A DNA stretch of 11,537 bases from a bacterium (GTDB lineage Bacteria > Chloroflexota > Dormibacteria > UBA8260 > Bog-877): NCBI GenBank assembly GCA_021802115.1, contig JAKABA010000122.1:1-11537 (forward strand). The letters run 5' to 3'. This document shows positions 1 through 7,576 of the stretch, piece after piece; position 1 is the first letter of the stretch, and every line of letters begins with the position of its first letter. Below the pieces are notes generated by a model. That model was not told the DNA's origin. It was given only the letters and a program-made list of their open reading frames with translations, and did not search any database. The position numbers and the translations under genes were made by a program.

Positions 1-36
1 CACCGGGTCCCCGTCACCTTCAAGCTGCTGCCGTAA
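1..36 (+). CDS. 3' end of a possible upstream gene (partial)
   Basis: The frame from base 1 reads HRVPVTFKLLP and stops at TAA (34-36). A short hydrophobic beta-strand-like tail ending just before the next gene fits the C-terminus of a coding sequence, and the next start follows 31 nt later on the same strand. The peptide resembles the end of TonB-like or other beta-rich domains, but eleven residues cannot settle family membership. The call rests on position and composition only; it could be a chance open frame. Confidence 0.35.
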   Translation, partial: HRVPVTFKLLP

Positions 37-67
37 CGCGCCGCCCGGGCTGCCCGTTCGCACCGCC

Positions 68-2167
68 ATGGGACCGATTCCGCTGCCCCCCAAGGGCAGA
101 CATTGGGCACCGGTCGGAATCGCGCTGGCCGCTTTGCTCGCTGGCTGCAGCCCCGCGCGGGTCGCTGAGCCGGCCGGACCGACTCCTCAACCGATTCTCC
201 TGCCGGCCCGGCCGCAAGGGAGCATCTCGGCGATGTCATTCCCGACTGCGGTCAACGGATGGATCGCGGTGTCATCCCTGGCCCCGGGGGGGTCCCAGGC
301 GGCGCAGTCAATCCTGACCACCAGCAACGGCGGCTTGACCTGGCGCCGCGCCTGGAGCGGGGGAGTGATTCCGTTCTTCTCCACCTCCCAAGGGAGCGAT
401 CACGGCTGGGTCCTGGCGGGAGCGTCGCCAGCTTGCGGACAGCCGATCGGCGCCTCCGCCGATTGTCCGTCATCCTCCGTGCTCACCACCAGCGACTCGG
501 GCGCGAGCTGGCGTCTGCTTCCCGCCCCAACGGTGCGCCTCTCCCAGGTCGCCTTTGCCACCGCTCAACTTGGCATCGCGGCCAGTGCGCCAAGCTGTGC
601 CTCCGAAGCTTCGATCGCCAAAGCCCCCTGCCCAGGAGAGGTCCTGCTCACCAAAGATGGGGGGCTCCACTGGCAGACGGTGCTTCGGACCCAGGGCTTG
701 GTGGCCGCGATCGCAGCCCGCGGAGACTCCCTCTGGGCCGTCACCGGATTGCCCGCCCTGGCCTCGAAGGAGGCGGGGGCGCCCTCCCCACGCTTGCTGG
801 TGATGCGCAGCCTGGACGCGGGGCTGCGCTGGAGCCAGGTCGCCAGCCTGGGTCCACTCTTCTCGATCGGCCCGTCGCTCCAGGCCCGGCTCCAGACCGG
901 GCCCGGGCAGAAGATGTGGCTGAGCTATGTCGATCGGAGCAGCTGCGCCATGCACGGCTGCTCCGTGGGCGGCTTCGAGAGCGTGGACGGAGGCCTGAGG
1001 TGGCAAGCCGACGGAATCCCTGACCCGAGTCCTGGAGCCGGGTGCGGTGACTTTGCCCCGCCGGACTCGGTCGCGATCGCTCCGACCGGGGTCGTGCTGG
1101 GCACCTACCAGCGCAATCTCGCCACCTGCGAGGCCCCGGCGGCATCGCTGTCCCGAGCGGTGGGTGGAGCCTGGCGGCCGGTTCACAGCTGGAACTTCTT
1201 CTCGCCGCAGGAGCTCACGTTTCCCAGCGCCAGCGTCGGCTATGCCGAGAATGGGACGGCCGTGCTCGCGACCCGCGACGGTGGGGCCAGCTGGAGTCAG
1301 ATGTGGCCGGCGGTCAGCCCCACCGACGGCCTGGACGCCCTGTCGGCGTCAACCGCATTCGCCTACGGCTCCCAGGGCTCCAGCAGCTCCATCCTGGTGA
1401 CCACCGATTCTGGCCGTGTGTGGAAGATCGAGAGCCAGCTCCCCACCCAGGTGCTGGCCCTGGACATGGACAACCGGCAGGTCGGCTTCGCGGCCGCCGC
1501 GGGGACCGGCCCGGAGGCGCAGTCCTTCGACCTCTACCGCACCGGCGACGGGGGCCGGAGGTGGACCCTGGTCGGCCCCGGTTTCCCTCTGCGGGGATGG
1601 GGAATCCTGGGCCTGTGGCTGACACCGTCAGGTGATGGAGTGGGAGCGATCAACGGCGCCGAGGGTGGGGCCGGCCTTCCGGGGCCAACTGGCTTCTTCG
1701 CCGCCCGTGACGGGGGTCGGCAGTGGCGCCCGGAAGGGGTTCTCGCGACCGGCTTCGATCTGGTCGCGGCCGCGACCTTCCAGAGGCTGGGGCGCGGCGA
1801 CTGGCTGGGACTGGCAGCGGTGAACCAAGGACGCGGAACCGCCCTTGAGGAGTCCCGGGATCTGGGCCGCACCTGGTCGCCCGTGAGCGGCGCTCCCAGC
1901 CGCCTGGCAGCTCTCCGCATAGGAGTGAACGGGAGCGGTCTGGTGGGAGCCACGGTGGGCACGGGTGGCAACAGCCTGCTCACCTTCTACCGGGCGTCGA
2001 GACCATCCGGGCCATGGCTGCGGGAGGCACCTCGCTCGACGCTCGCCGAGGCTGGCTCGGTCAGCAGCGGCGGCATCTCGTTCGCCAGCGCTGAGGTGGT
2101 GTGGGTGCTCGTGGCAGGATCGGTGTGGGAGACCCAAGACGGGGGCTCCAGCTGGCGACCGGCCTGA
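68..2167 (+). CDS. Secreted lipoprotein with eleven Asp-box (BNR/Ycf48-like) repeats
   Basis: This 699-residue protein starts with a signal peptide ending in lipobox LAGC (Cys27), so it should be lipid-anchored outside the cytoplasmic membrane. Eleven Asp-box motifs of the form [S/T]-x-D-x-G-x-x-W lie near residues 86-92, 142-148, 196-202, 249-255, 306-312, 403-409, 446-452, 494-499, 548-553, 598-603 and 691-696. Such motifs mark sialidase/BNR and Ycf48/Hcf136-like beta-propellers, which often act as extracellular binding or assembly proteins. No sialidase catalytic set (arginine triad, FRIP) is evident, so an enzymatic role is not supported. Eight non-lipobox cysteines occur as close pairs, all before residue 355. 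No Shine-Dalgarno sequence is seen before ATG 68. Ligand unknown. Confidence 0.9.
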   Translation: MGPIPLPPKGRHWAPVGIALAALLAGCSPARVAEPAGPTPQPILLPARPQGSISAMSFPTAVNGWIAVSSLAPGGSQAAQSILTTSNGGLTWRRAWSGGVIPFFSTSQGSDHGWVLAGASPACGQPIGASADCPSSSVLTTSDSGASWRLLPAPTVRLSQVAFATAQLGIAASAPSCASEASIAKAPCPGEVLLTKDGGLHWQTVLRTQGLVAAIAARGDSLWAVTGLPALASKEAGAPSPRLLVMRSLDAGLRWSQVASLGPLFSIGPSLQARLQTGPGQKMWLSYVDRSSCAMHGCSVGGFESVDGGLRWQADGIPDPSPGAGCGDFAPPDSVAIAPTGVVLGTYQRNLATCEAPAASLSRAVGGAWRPVHSWNFFSPQELTFPSASVGYAENGTAVLATRDGGASWSQMWPAVSPTDGLDALSASTAFAYGSQGSSSSILVTTDSGRVWKIESQLPTQVLALDMDNRQVGFAAAAGTGPEAQSFDLYRTGDGGRRWTLVGPGFPLRGWGILGLWLTPSGDGVGAINGAEGGAGLPGPTGFFAARDGGRQWRPEGVLATGFDLVAAATFQRLGRGDWLGLAAVNQGRGTALEESRDLGRTWSPVSGAPSRLAALRIGVNGSGLVGATVGTGGNSLLTFYRASRPSGPWLREAPRSTLAEAGSVSSGGISFASAEVVWVLVAGSVWETQDGGSSWRPA

Positions 2168-2269
2168 GCTCCTGGAGGCGCCGTCGCCGCAAGCCCCAGT
2201 TGACGGTGAGGACGACCTCGGAGCCCGCGCGGGCCGATGGCCGCCTCGGCCCAGGCCCGGTTCACCCAC

Positions 2270-2299
2270 TTGAAAGTTGAGGCCGAAGAAGCGTACCTT
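2270..2299 (+). promoter_or_regulatory. Sigma-70-like promoter, TTGAAA-N18-TACCTT
   Basis: TTGAAA (2270-2275) matches the -35 consensus at five of six positions and is followed after 18 nt by TACCTT (2294-2299), which keeps the key T, A and final T of a -10 box. Transcription would begin near 2306, only a few bases before ATG 2311. It is the only promoter in the window with both elements at proper spacing. It would drive the small ORF at 2311 and the lipoprotein at 2361. Confidence 0.45.
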
Positions 2300-2310
2300 G
2301 CAGGTAGGCC

Positions 2311-2361
2311 ATGCCCCCAATCCCCCTACGTCCCCCTCCGGGCGACGCGGCCCAGCACTGA
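2311..2361 (+). CDS. Putative 16-codon proline-rich leader ORF
   Basis: ATG 2311 opens a frame encoding MPPIPLRPPPGDAAQH and ending in TGA (2359-2361). The stop shares its A with ATG 2361 of the lipoprotein gene (TGATG), the classic geometry for termination-reinitiation. Start ATG lies 11 nt after the TACCTT hexamer, so it would be the first codon of an almost leaderless mRNA, whereas ATG 2361 has no Shine-Dalgarno sequence. The peptide contains PPP followed by G, a context known to slow ribosomes lacking EF-P help. Translation and any regulatory function are inferred; chance is possible in such C-rich DNA. Confidence 0.3.
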   Translation: MPPIPLRPPPGDAAQH

Positions 2362-3416
2362 TGCTGCGCCATTTTCGTCTGCTCGCCGTCGGCCTCGTCT
2401 CCGGGGCGGCCATCACGGTCGCGCTGACGGGATGCGGGGGTGTGCCCGCTCACCTCAGCCTGCGGCGGCGTCGAGAGTCGGCCCCCAGCCGGCCCGAGGT
2501 GGGACAGCCCGCCGCCGCCGACCCGACGGCCACCGCCGCGCTCCCGCCCGGCGCGCGCCTTCCTGAGGGGATCTCTCTGAGAGGTGGGGTGACCGCGGTC
2601 AGCCGGCTCGGTTACGCGCTTGCGTGCGGGGTGTATCCGGGCTTTGGCTATTTGGCGACCGTCGACCTCTCACTACCCGGCAGGCTCGAGACCCTCACGA
2701 TCCAGCTCCCCATGTACAACGGGCCGGGGCAATACCGAGTGGCCTCGTCCAATGGTCTCGCCACCGCGGTGGCGGATGTCCGGATCGGCGCGTTTGGCAG
2801 CGCCGTGGCGGGTTCGGTGTCGGTCTCCCCGGGCGGTCGCAGTGGGTTGGTGCGTCTCGATTTCGGCCCGGCCGGCGCCAGCCGAGACGGCGGTTCGGAG
2901 GTCGTCTCCGGGGCGTGGACGTGCGCGCCGCCTGGCGCCGGCTACCGACCATCGGAGCCTCCGTCGGCCACCACCTTCTATCAGTACCTGACCGTGAGCG
3001 GAGCCCTGGCCGGGCATGTGGGAGCGGCCGAGGTGCCCGCGGAGGACCTGCTGGCCGGTGCCCCCAACTGCGGGGTGTACCGGAACTCGACGGGGACCCA
3101 CTTCAACGCGGCCATGGTGGTAGTTCTGGCGGGCCACCACTACATCCTGGACATGCGGCTGCAGCAGTACCAGGGAGCGGGGCAGTACTACCCTGCCTTC
3201 ACCACCGCGAGCCTGCCGGGCGGGACCAACTGGGCAACTGGTGAAGTGATCCGGGATGGCGCCGCGGCCACCCCGGGACAGATCCCCAGCGCGATCTGGG
3301 CAGCGGTCGGAGGCGACTTCCGCCTCGACCCGGGACTCGACTCTGGCCTGATGGCGGTCCGCTTCATGAACCGCACCGGAGGGTCGTTCATCGTCACCGG
3401 AGGGTGGAGCTGCTGA
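2361..3416 (+). CDS. Lipoprotein with a duplicated Cys-flanked domain
   Basis: The 351-residue product starts with a signal peptide and lipobox LTGC (Cys25). ATG 2361 is chosen because it places the charged n-region (MLRHFR) directly before the hydrophobic stretch; an in-frame TTG at 2277 would add 28 residues unlike a signal peptide. The mature part holds two similar units. Unit one runs from CGVY-like Cys89 through Y-N-G-P-G-Q-Y (119-125) to GAWTC (184-188). Unit two runs from CGVY (237-240) through Y-Q-G-A-G-Q-Y (270-276) to the final GGWSC (347-351). The pattern suggests two beta-sandwich domains, each probably closed by a disulfide. Similar GPG-x-Y / WxC arrangements occur in uncharacterised actinobacterial and chloroflexal lipoproteins. 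Function unknown. Confidence 0.85.
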   Translation: MLRHFRLLAVGLVSGAAITVALTGCGGVPAHLSLRRRRESAPSRPEVGQPAAADPTATAALPPGARLPEGISLRGGVTAVSRLGYALACGVYPGFGYLATVDLSLPGRLETLTIQLPMYNGPGQYRVASSNGLATAVADVRIGAFGSAVAGSVSVSPGGRSGLVRLDFGPAGASRDGGSEVVSGAWTCAPPGAGYRPSEPPSATTFYQYLTVSGALAGHVGAAEVPAEDLLAGAPNCGVYRNSTGTHFNAAMVVVLAGHHYILDMRLQQYQGAGQYYPAFTTASLPGGTNWATGEVIRDGAAATPGQIPSAIWAAVGGDFRLDPGLDSGLMAVRFMNRTGGSFIVTGGWSC

Positions 3417-3529
3417 CCCCGGACCCGAGCTCGTCGCGACGGGCCGGGCGACGAGGTCGTGCTCAAACGGCGGTCGCCGGCGCGCGCGAGGACACGGAGC
3501 CAGGCCCGTCCCCGGTTGCGGGCGACACC

Positions 3530-3535
3530 TATAAT
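3530..3535 (+). promoter_or_regulatory. -10 box TATAAT of the kinase operon
   Basis: A perfect TATAAT lies 9 nt before ATG 3545 in otherwise very G+C-rich DNA. No convincing -35 hexamer is seen at 16-18 nt upstream (the bases there read CGTCCC). Expected initiation around 3541-3543 gives a leader of only a few nucleotides, and there is no Shine-Dalgarno sequence before the ATG, so a leaderless or near-leaderless mRNA is likely. Confidence 0.55.
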
Positions 3536-3544
3536 CCCAGGCCG

Positions 3545-5206
3545 ATGGACGACAAGGCGATGGTCGACCTGCTGGAGCGGGTGGGCAATCTCTTCACGTC
3601 CAGCCTCGACGTCAAGGTCAACATCGACTTCACGTTGCGCGCGCTCTCCCAACTGGTGGAGTGCGACTCCGAGACGGTGTTCCTGCTCGACGACGAGGAG
3701 TCCCGGCTGTCGGCGATGGTCACCTACCCGTACACCGAACAGGTGGGCAGCGTCGCCTCGTTCGGGCTGGGAGAGGGCATCGTGGGGTGGTCGGTGGCCG
3801 AGCGCAAGGCCGCCCGGGTGAGCGATGCCACCACCGACCCGCGTTTCAAGACGTTGGCCTCGGGCACGACCCCGAAGAGCGTGATGGTGATGCCCCTGGA
3901 GTCGCCCAACCGAGTGGTCGGCGCGCTGACCCTGGGCCGGAAGCAGGTCAAGCCCTTCACAGATCTTGAGCAAGCCCTGGTCCGGGTCATCGCCAACCAG
4001 GCGGCCATCAGCCTTGACAACGCCTCACTGCACGCGTCCGCCCAACGGCAGCTGCAGGAGATCGCACTCCAAAAGCACGAGTTGGAGGTTGCCAACGCTC
4101 AGATCCGCGAGAACAGCCGCCTCAAGAGCGAGTTCTTGGCCAACATGAGCCACGAGCTGCGCACCCCACTCAATTCCATCCTCGGCTTCAGCGAGATCTT
4201 GAAGGACAACCTGGCCGGCAAGATGACCCCGCAGCAGGAGCAGGAGTGCCTCGCCAACATCCACTCCAGCGGACGGCACCTGCTCAACCTGGTCAACGAC
4301 GTGCTCGATCTCAGCAAGATAGAGGCGGGCCGGCTGGAGCTGCAGTACGAGGAGTTCCAAGTGGGATCCTGCATCTCCGAGGTGCTGACCGTGGTCCGGC
4401 CGCTGGCGGAGCGGGCCTCGATCAACCTGGTGGTGGAGCTGGACAACGAGAGCGCGCTCCTCCGCGCCGACAAGGGCAAGCTCAAGCAGATCCTCTACAA
4501 CCTGCTGGCCAACGCGATCAAGTTCACCCCCGAAGGTGGTCAGGCCGTGGTCAAGACCCGTACCAAGCCCCGGGCCGGGCAGCTGATCCTGCAGGTCAAG
4601 GACAGCGGAATCGGCATCGACCCGGAGCACCATGAGCAGATCTTCAGCGAGTTCTTCCAGGTGCAGGCCGCGGCTGACCGGCGGTTCGAGGGCACCGGCC
4701 TGGGGTTGGCGCTGGTGAAGAGACTGGTCGGGCTGCACGGGGGCACGATCAAGGTCGACAGCCAGTTGGGCCGGGGCGCCACCTTCACGGTGACCCTGCC
4801 CCTGCGAGGGCTGCGCCCCGACGGCCAGCTGCGCAACAAGATCCTGGTCATAGAGGACAACCCATCCAGCCTGGAGCTGTCCACCCTGGTGCTGCGCGGA
4901 CAGGGCTTCAAGGTGGACACCGCCACCGACGGGCAGGAGGGGCTGCAGATGGCCAAGGCCCACCCTTATGACCTCATCCTGATGGACATCCAGCTGCCCG
5001 GAATAGACGGGCTCACGGTGACTCGCCTGCTCAAGGCCGATCCCAGGACCGCCAGAACCCCTATCGTGGCGCTGAGCGCGCGCGCCATGCTCGGTGACGA
5101 GCGCGAGGCGTTGGAGGCGGGCTGCTCGGGCTACATAACCAAGCCCATAGAGGTGAAGAGCTTTCTGAACACGGTGACCGAATACCTGGAGGCACAGGGA
5201 GCATGA
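3545..5206 (+). CDS. Soluble hybrid sensor histidine kinase (GAF-HisKA-HATPase-REC)
   Basis: The 553-residue protein has no membrane segment and should sense a cytoplasmic signal. A GAF domain spans about residues 5-160, followed by a coiled linker (165-195). The HisKA domain holds the phosphoacceptor His203 in MSHELRTPLN. The ATPase domain shows the N box (Asn319, Asn323), DSGIGI (353-358), an F box near 367-373 and GTGLGL (383-388). The C-terminal receiver (about 431-549) has acidic residues Glu437/Asp438, phosphoacceptor Asp481 and Lys533. ATG 3545 is preferred over an upstream in-frame GTG (3404) because the 47 extra residues are low-complexity, overlap the previous gene and precede a perfect -10 box. 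It overlaps the regulator gene by ATGA. The GAF ligand is unknown; no HPt domain is in the window. Confidence 0.93.
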   Translation: MDDKAMVDLLERVGNLFTSSLDVKVNIDFTLRALSQLVECDSETVFLLDDEESRLSAMVTYPYTEQVGSVASFGLGEGIVGWSVAERKAARVSDATTDPRFKTLASGTTPKSVMVMPLESPNRVVGALTLGRKQVKPFTDLEQALVRVIANQAAISLDNASLHASAQRQLQEIALQKHELEVANAQIRENSRLKSEFLANMSHELRTPLNSILGFSEILKDNLAGKMTPQQEQECLANIHSSGRHLLNLVNDVLDLSKIEAGRLELQYEEFQVGSCISEVLTVVRPLAERASINLVVELDNESALLRADKGKLKQILYNLLANAIKFTPEGGQAVVKTRTKPRAGQLILQVKDSGIGIDPEHHEQIFSEFFQVQAAADRRFEGTGLGLALVKRLVGLHGGTIKVDSQLGRGATFTVTLPLRGLRPDGQLRNKILVIEDNPSSLELSTLVLRGQGFKVDTATDGQEGLQMAKAHPYDLILMDIQLPGIDGLTVTRLLKADPRTARTPIVALSARAMLGDEREALEAGCSGYITKPIEVKSFLNTVTEYLEAQGA

Positions 5207-5901
5207 GCGGGGGCAACAAGACCATCCTGACTGTCGAGGACGACGCCAGCACCAGGGAGATCATCCGGCTCGCCTGCGAACCGCAGCACTACAACGTGCT
5301 CGAGGCCACCACCGGTCCTGAGGGGTTGGAGGCGGTGCTCCAGAGCGCCCCCGACCTGGTCCTGCTCGACATCAACCTTCCCGGGATGTCAGGCCTGGAT
5401 GTGTGCCGCAAGCTACGTGCCGACGGCCACAAGATCCCCATCATCATGCTCACCGCCAAGAGCGACACCATCGACGTGGTGGTCGGGCTGGAGCTGGGGG
5501 CCGACGACTATGTGGTCAAGCCCTTCGAGGTTCGCGAACTGGTGGCCAGGATCGGTGCCCACCTGCGCCGGGCGGAGACGATTCCGGCCGAGACCGTCAA
5601 GGAGCGCTTCGAGTTCCCCGGCCTCAGCATCGACCTCCGCCGCCGGCAGGTGTACCACGACGACCAGGAGGTCCAGCTGACGCTGACCGAGTTCAACCTG
5701 CTGGCGCTTCTGGCCAGCAAGCCTGGTCAGGTGATGAGCCGGTCGGAGCTGCTGCGCCGGGTCTGGGGATATGAGGTGGAGATCGAGACCCGCACCGTCG
5801 ACGCCCATGTCTACCGGCTCAGGCGCAAGATCGAACCCAACGCCGAGCACCCCACCTACATCCACTCGGTCCCGGGGATCGGGTACCGCTTCGCGGGCTG
5901 A
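5203..5901 (+). CDS. OmpR/PhoB-family response regulator
   Basis: The 232-residue protein has a receiver domain (about 7-120) with acidic pocket Asp13/Asp14, phosphoacceptor Asp56 in LVLLDINLPG, Thr84 and Lys106, then a winged-helix DNA-binding domain (about 138-231) with the typical LTLTEFNLL and RTVDAHVYRLRRKI segments and the C-terminal GIGYRF hairpin. It is therefore a DNA-binding transcription regulator, presumably controlled by the kinase encoded immediately upstream. The start ATG overlaps the kinase stop (ATGA, 5203-5206), and GGAGG about 10 nt upstream can serve as ribosome binding site, so translation is probably coupled. Its targets cannot be read from the window. Confidence 0.95.
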   Translation: MSGGNKTILTVEDDASTREIIRLACEPQHYNVLEATTGPEGLEAVLQSAPDLVLLDINLPGMSGLDVCRKLRADGHKIPIIMLTAKSDTIDVVVGLELGADDYVVKPFEVRELVARIGAHLRRAETIPAETVKERFEFPGLSIDLRRRQVYHDDQEVQLTLTEFNLLALLASKPGQVMSRSELLRRVWGYEVEIETRTVDAHVYRLRRKIEPNAEHPTYIHSVPGIGYRFAG

Positions 5902-5913
5902 CCTCCGGGTCCT

Positions 5914-5928
5914 CCCCGTCGGCCGGGG
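5914..5928. terminator. Short G+C hairpin between convergent genes
   Basis: CCCCG (5914-5918) can pair with CGGGG (5924-5928) around a 5-nt loop, inside the 33-nt gap between the regulator stop and the convergent peptidase stop. Position fits a bidirectional terminator, but the stem is only 5 bp and no T-tract follows on either strand. Confidence 0.2.
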
Positions 5929-5934
5929 CGGTGG

Positions 5935-7152
5935 TCACACCCGGGTCAGCCGCCACCGGATCGAGGGGGCCGAGATCGTCGTGGGAGCCCTCAGGGTGAT
6001 CGCCCTGGCGAACTGGCCCGAGTAGATGCGGAACTCGCCCACCACCTGGCCCGACGCCACCCGGTCGGAGAGCGAGTGGGCTCGCAGCTCCGTCTGCAGC
6101 ACCAGACCGGGCCATCCGACAACGGACAGCGACTGCGGTGATGGGATCGTCACGGAGGCCGCCCAGGGTTGGGTGAGGGCAGCCACCGCCCCATCTCGCG
6201 GCACCACGGTGTAGGCGGTCAGGGTGGAGAAGGTGGAGTTGACCAGGGCGACCGCGGCGTTGATGGCGTTGGCGAGCTGGGTGACCCCACCCTGCCCCAA
6301 GACCGCTCCCACGACCGTGGTCGACCTCCCGTCCACCGGCCGCTGAGCTGCGAACACGAAGCACCCGCCCGCGGCTGGAGTCCATCCGGTCTTGATCCCG
6401 ATGAAGTTGTCGTGGGTGACCTGCGAGTCGACGTTGTAGGTCAGTCCCGCCACCGGCAGGTCGACCTGGGGCAGGGCGACAATGCTGGCGAAGGTGGGGT
6501 TGGCCATCGCCACCTCGGCCAGACGGGTCTGGTCCGCGGCGGTGCTCACCGTGGCCGGGGAGACGCCGCTGGCATCAGCGTAGTGGGTGTGGCGCAGCCC
6601 GAGCCGGGTCGCCTCGGCATTCATCTGGGCCACGAAAGCCGATTCGGAGCCGGCGTCCCATTGGGCCAGGAGCGAGGCGATGTTGTCGCCCGACGGCACC
6701 AGCAGGGCCTGCAGCGCTTGCAGCTCGCTCAACTGTTCCCCCGCGGCCACCGGCACCACCGAGTCGCCGGCGGCGCTGTCGGCGCGATAGGTGGCCACGT
6801 CCTGTGGAGTCACGGTGATCTCAGGGCCGGAGCCGCCCGCCTGAATCGGGTGGGCCTTGAGGATCAGCAGGGCCGTCATGACCTTGGCGACCGAACCGAT
6901 CGCCTCGGGCTGATTGCCCCCGTGGCTGCCCACGGTTCCCACCCCCTCGACCGCGACCACCGCCTCGCCGGTCGTGGGCCAGGGCAGGGTCGGGGCCGAC
7001 CCCGGGACACGCAGTTGGGCTGCGACCGTGCGCACGAGCCGAACCGAGGGGATGGGCCTGAGGTATTGAGCCACCGCCCCCGCCACCAGGATCGCCAAGA
7101 CCAGGGCGACGGTCAGCTTGACTCGCCTCATGATCGGAGATCTGCTTCTCAT
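5935..7152 (-). CDS. Membrane-anchored S11 peptidase (D-Ala-D-Ala carboxypeptidase type)
   Basis: The 405-residue product has an N-terminal hydrophobic segment (about 11-29) that places the enzyme outside the membrane. It carries the penicillin-binding serine peptidase motifs: Ser87-x-x-Lys90 in IGSVAK with the nucleophile, SGDN at 154-157, and KTG (254-256) in GIKTGWTPAAGGC. Family S11 enzymes trim the terminal D-Ala from peptidoglycan stem peptides. A C-terminal region of roughly 100 residues follows the catalytic domain, as in the PBP5-like family. The second motif reads S-G-D rather than the usual S-x-N. ATG 7152 gives this length; ATG 7131 (seven codons later, just before the hydrophobic segment) is an equally possible start, and neither has a clear ribosome binding site. 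It converges with the regulator gene at a 33-nt gap. Confidence 0.9.
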   Translation of the reverse strand: MRSRSPIMRRVKLTVALVLAILVAGAVAQYLRPIPSVRLVRTVAAQLRVPGSAPTLPWPTTGEAVVAVEGVGTVGSHGGNQPEAIGSVAKVMTALLILKAHPIQAGGSGPEITVTPQDVATYRADSAAGDSVVPVAAGEQLSELQALQALLVPSGDNIASLLAQWDAGSESAFVAQMNAEATRLGLRHTHYADASGVSPATVSTAADQTRLAEVAMANPTFASIVALPQVDLPVAGLTYNVDSQVTHDNFIGIKTGWTPAAGGCFVFAAQRPVDGRSTTVVGAVLGQGGVTQLANAINAAVALVNSTFSTLTAYTVVPRDGAVAALTQPWAASVTIPSPQSLSVVGWPGLVLQTELRAHSLSDRVASGQVVGEFRIYSGQFARAITLRAPTTISAPSIRWRLTRV

Positions 7153-7337
7153 GGCAAACGACCGACCGGCACCGGCTTCACATCAATTGCAACGCGGCGC
7201 GGCTGAGCTCGGTTCCGGTCTCACGGGTCAGCACCGCGGTCGCCGTCACCCGAGCACTCTGCGCCGTTGCCATTGGATGCGATGAAGAGCGGCCGTCCCT
7301 GGCGGCAAGGACGAGGTCCCGACGGAACCGCGCCGCT

Positions 7338-7395
7338 AGGAGGTCCGACGGAAGTGTTGCACACGGTGATCCCGCCGCGGTGGAGCGCGGTTTGA
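7338..7395 (+). CDS. Putative 13-codon ORF behind AGGAGGT
   Basis: AGGAGGT (7338-7344) is a near-perfect anti-Shine-Dalgarno match, 9 nt before GTG 7354. The frame encodes MLHTVIPPRWSAV and stops at TGA (7393-7395). It lies about 190 nt upstream of the CoA-transferase start, in the position of a leader peptide. No amino acid is enriched in the way of a biosynthetic attenuator. The ribosome binding site is seen directly; coding function is inference. Confidence 0.2.
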
Positions 7396-7478
7396 CCCAC
7401 ATGGAAGAAACGCGCCCCCACGGCCAGCCCCGCCAGAACTGGCGACTCCACGCCTGGCGGCACCGGTCGCTTCGGGAC

Positions 7479-7517
7479 CCGGGCCCAAGCGGCCCGGCTC
7501 GGACGCAGGCCCGGGCC
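7479..7517 (+). repeat. Three complementary 7-mers able to form alternative hairpins
   Basis: CCGGGCC (7479-7485) pairs perfectly with GGCCCGG (7491-7497) around a 5-nt loop. A second CCGGGCC (7511-7517) could instead pair with the same GGCCCGG around a 13-nt loop, so the two stems exclude each other. The arrangement resembles a terminator/antiterminator pair, but no T-tract follows and the high G+C makes chance stems common. Confidence 0.3.
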
Positions 7518-7570
7518 CCGCGCAGGCGCCGGCGATGGGCCAGCCGCACGGCCAGATGGCGGCAAGCGGT

Positions 7571-7576
7571 TACCTT
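7571..7576 (+). promoter_or_regulatory. -10-like TACCTT before the CoA-transferase
   Basis: TACCTT sits 10 nt before GTG 7587, the same hexamer and nearly the same spacing as at 2294-2299. No Shine-Dalgarno sequence lies between it and the start codon and no clear -35 element is visible. It would give a near-leaderless transcript and supports GTG 7587 as the start. Confidence 0.35.

Noticed and set aside
470..1186. Minus-strand open frame of 238 codons inside the Asp-box lipoprotein
   Set aside because: It is a shadow of the real gene; the plus-strand product has a signal peptide and eleven regular motifs.
68..2167. Reading the Asp-box protein as a sialidase
   Set aside because: Asp boxes are structural. 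No FRIP motif or arginine triad was found, and the spacing is more like Ycf48-type repeats.
2223..2234. GCCCGCGCGGGC palindrome as a terminator of the first lipoprotein gene
   Set aside because: The loop would leave only a 4-bp stem and no T-tract follows; a G+C-rich palindrome by chance is likely.
3404..3544. In-frame N-terminal extension of the hybrid kinase from GTG 3404
   Set aside because: It overlaps the previous gene, is low-complexity and rich in Arg and Pro, and contains the TATAAT promoter just before ATG 3545.
7178..7549. Minus-strand open frame of 123 codons
   Set aside because: Arg/Ala/Ser-rich with no domain, signal peptide or ribosome binding site; long open frames arise by chance in DNA of this G+C content.
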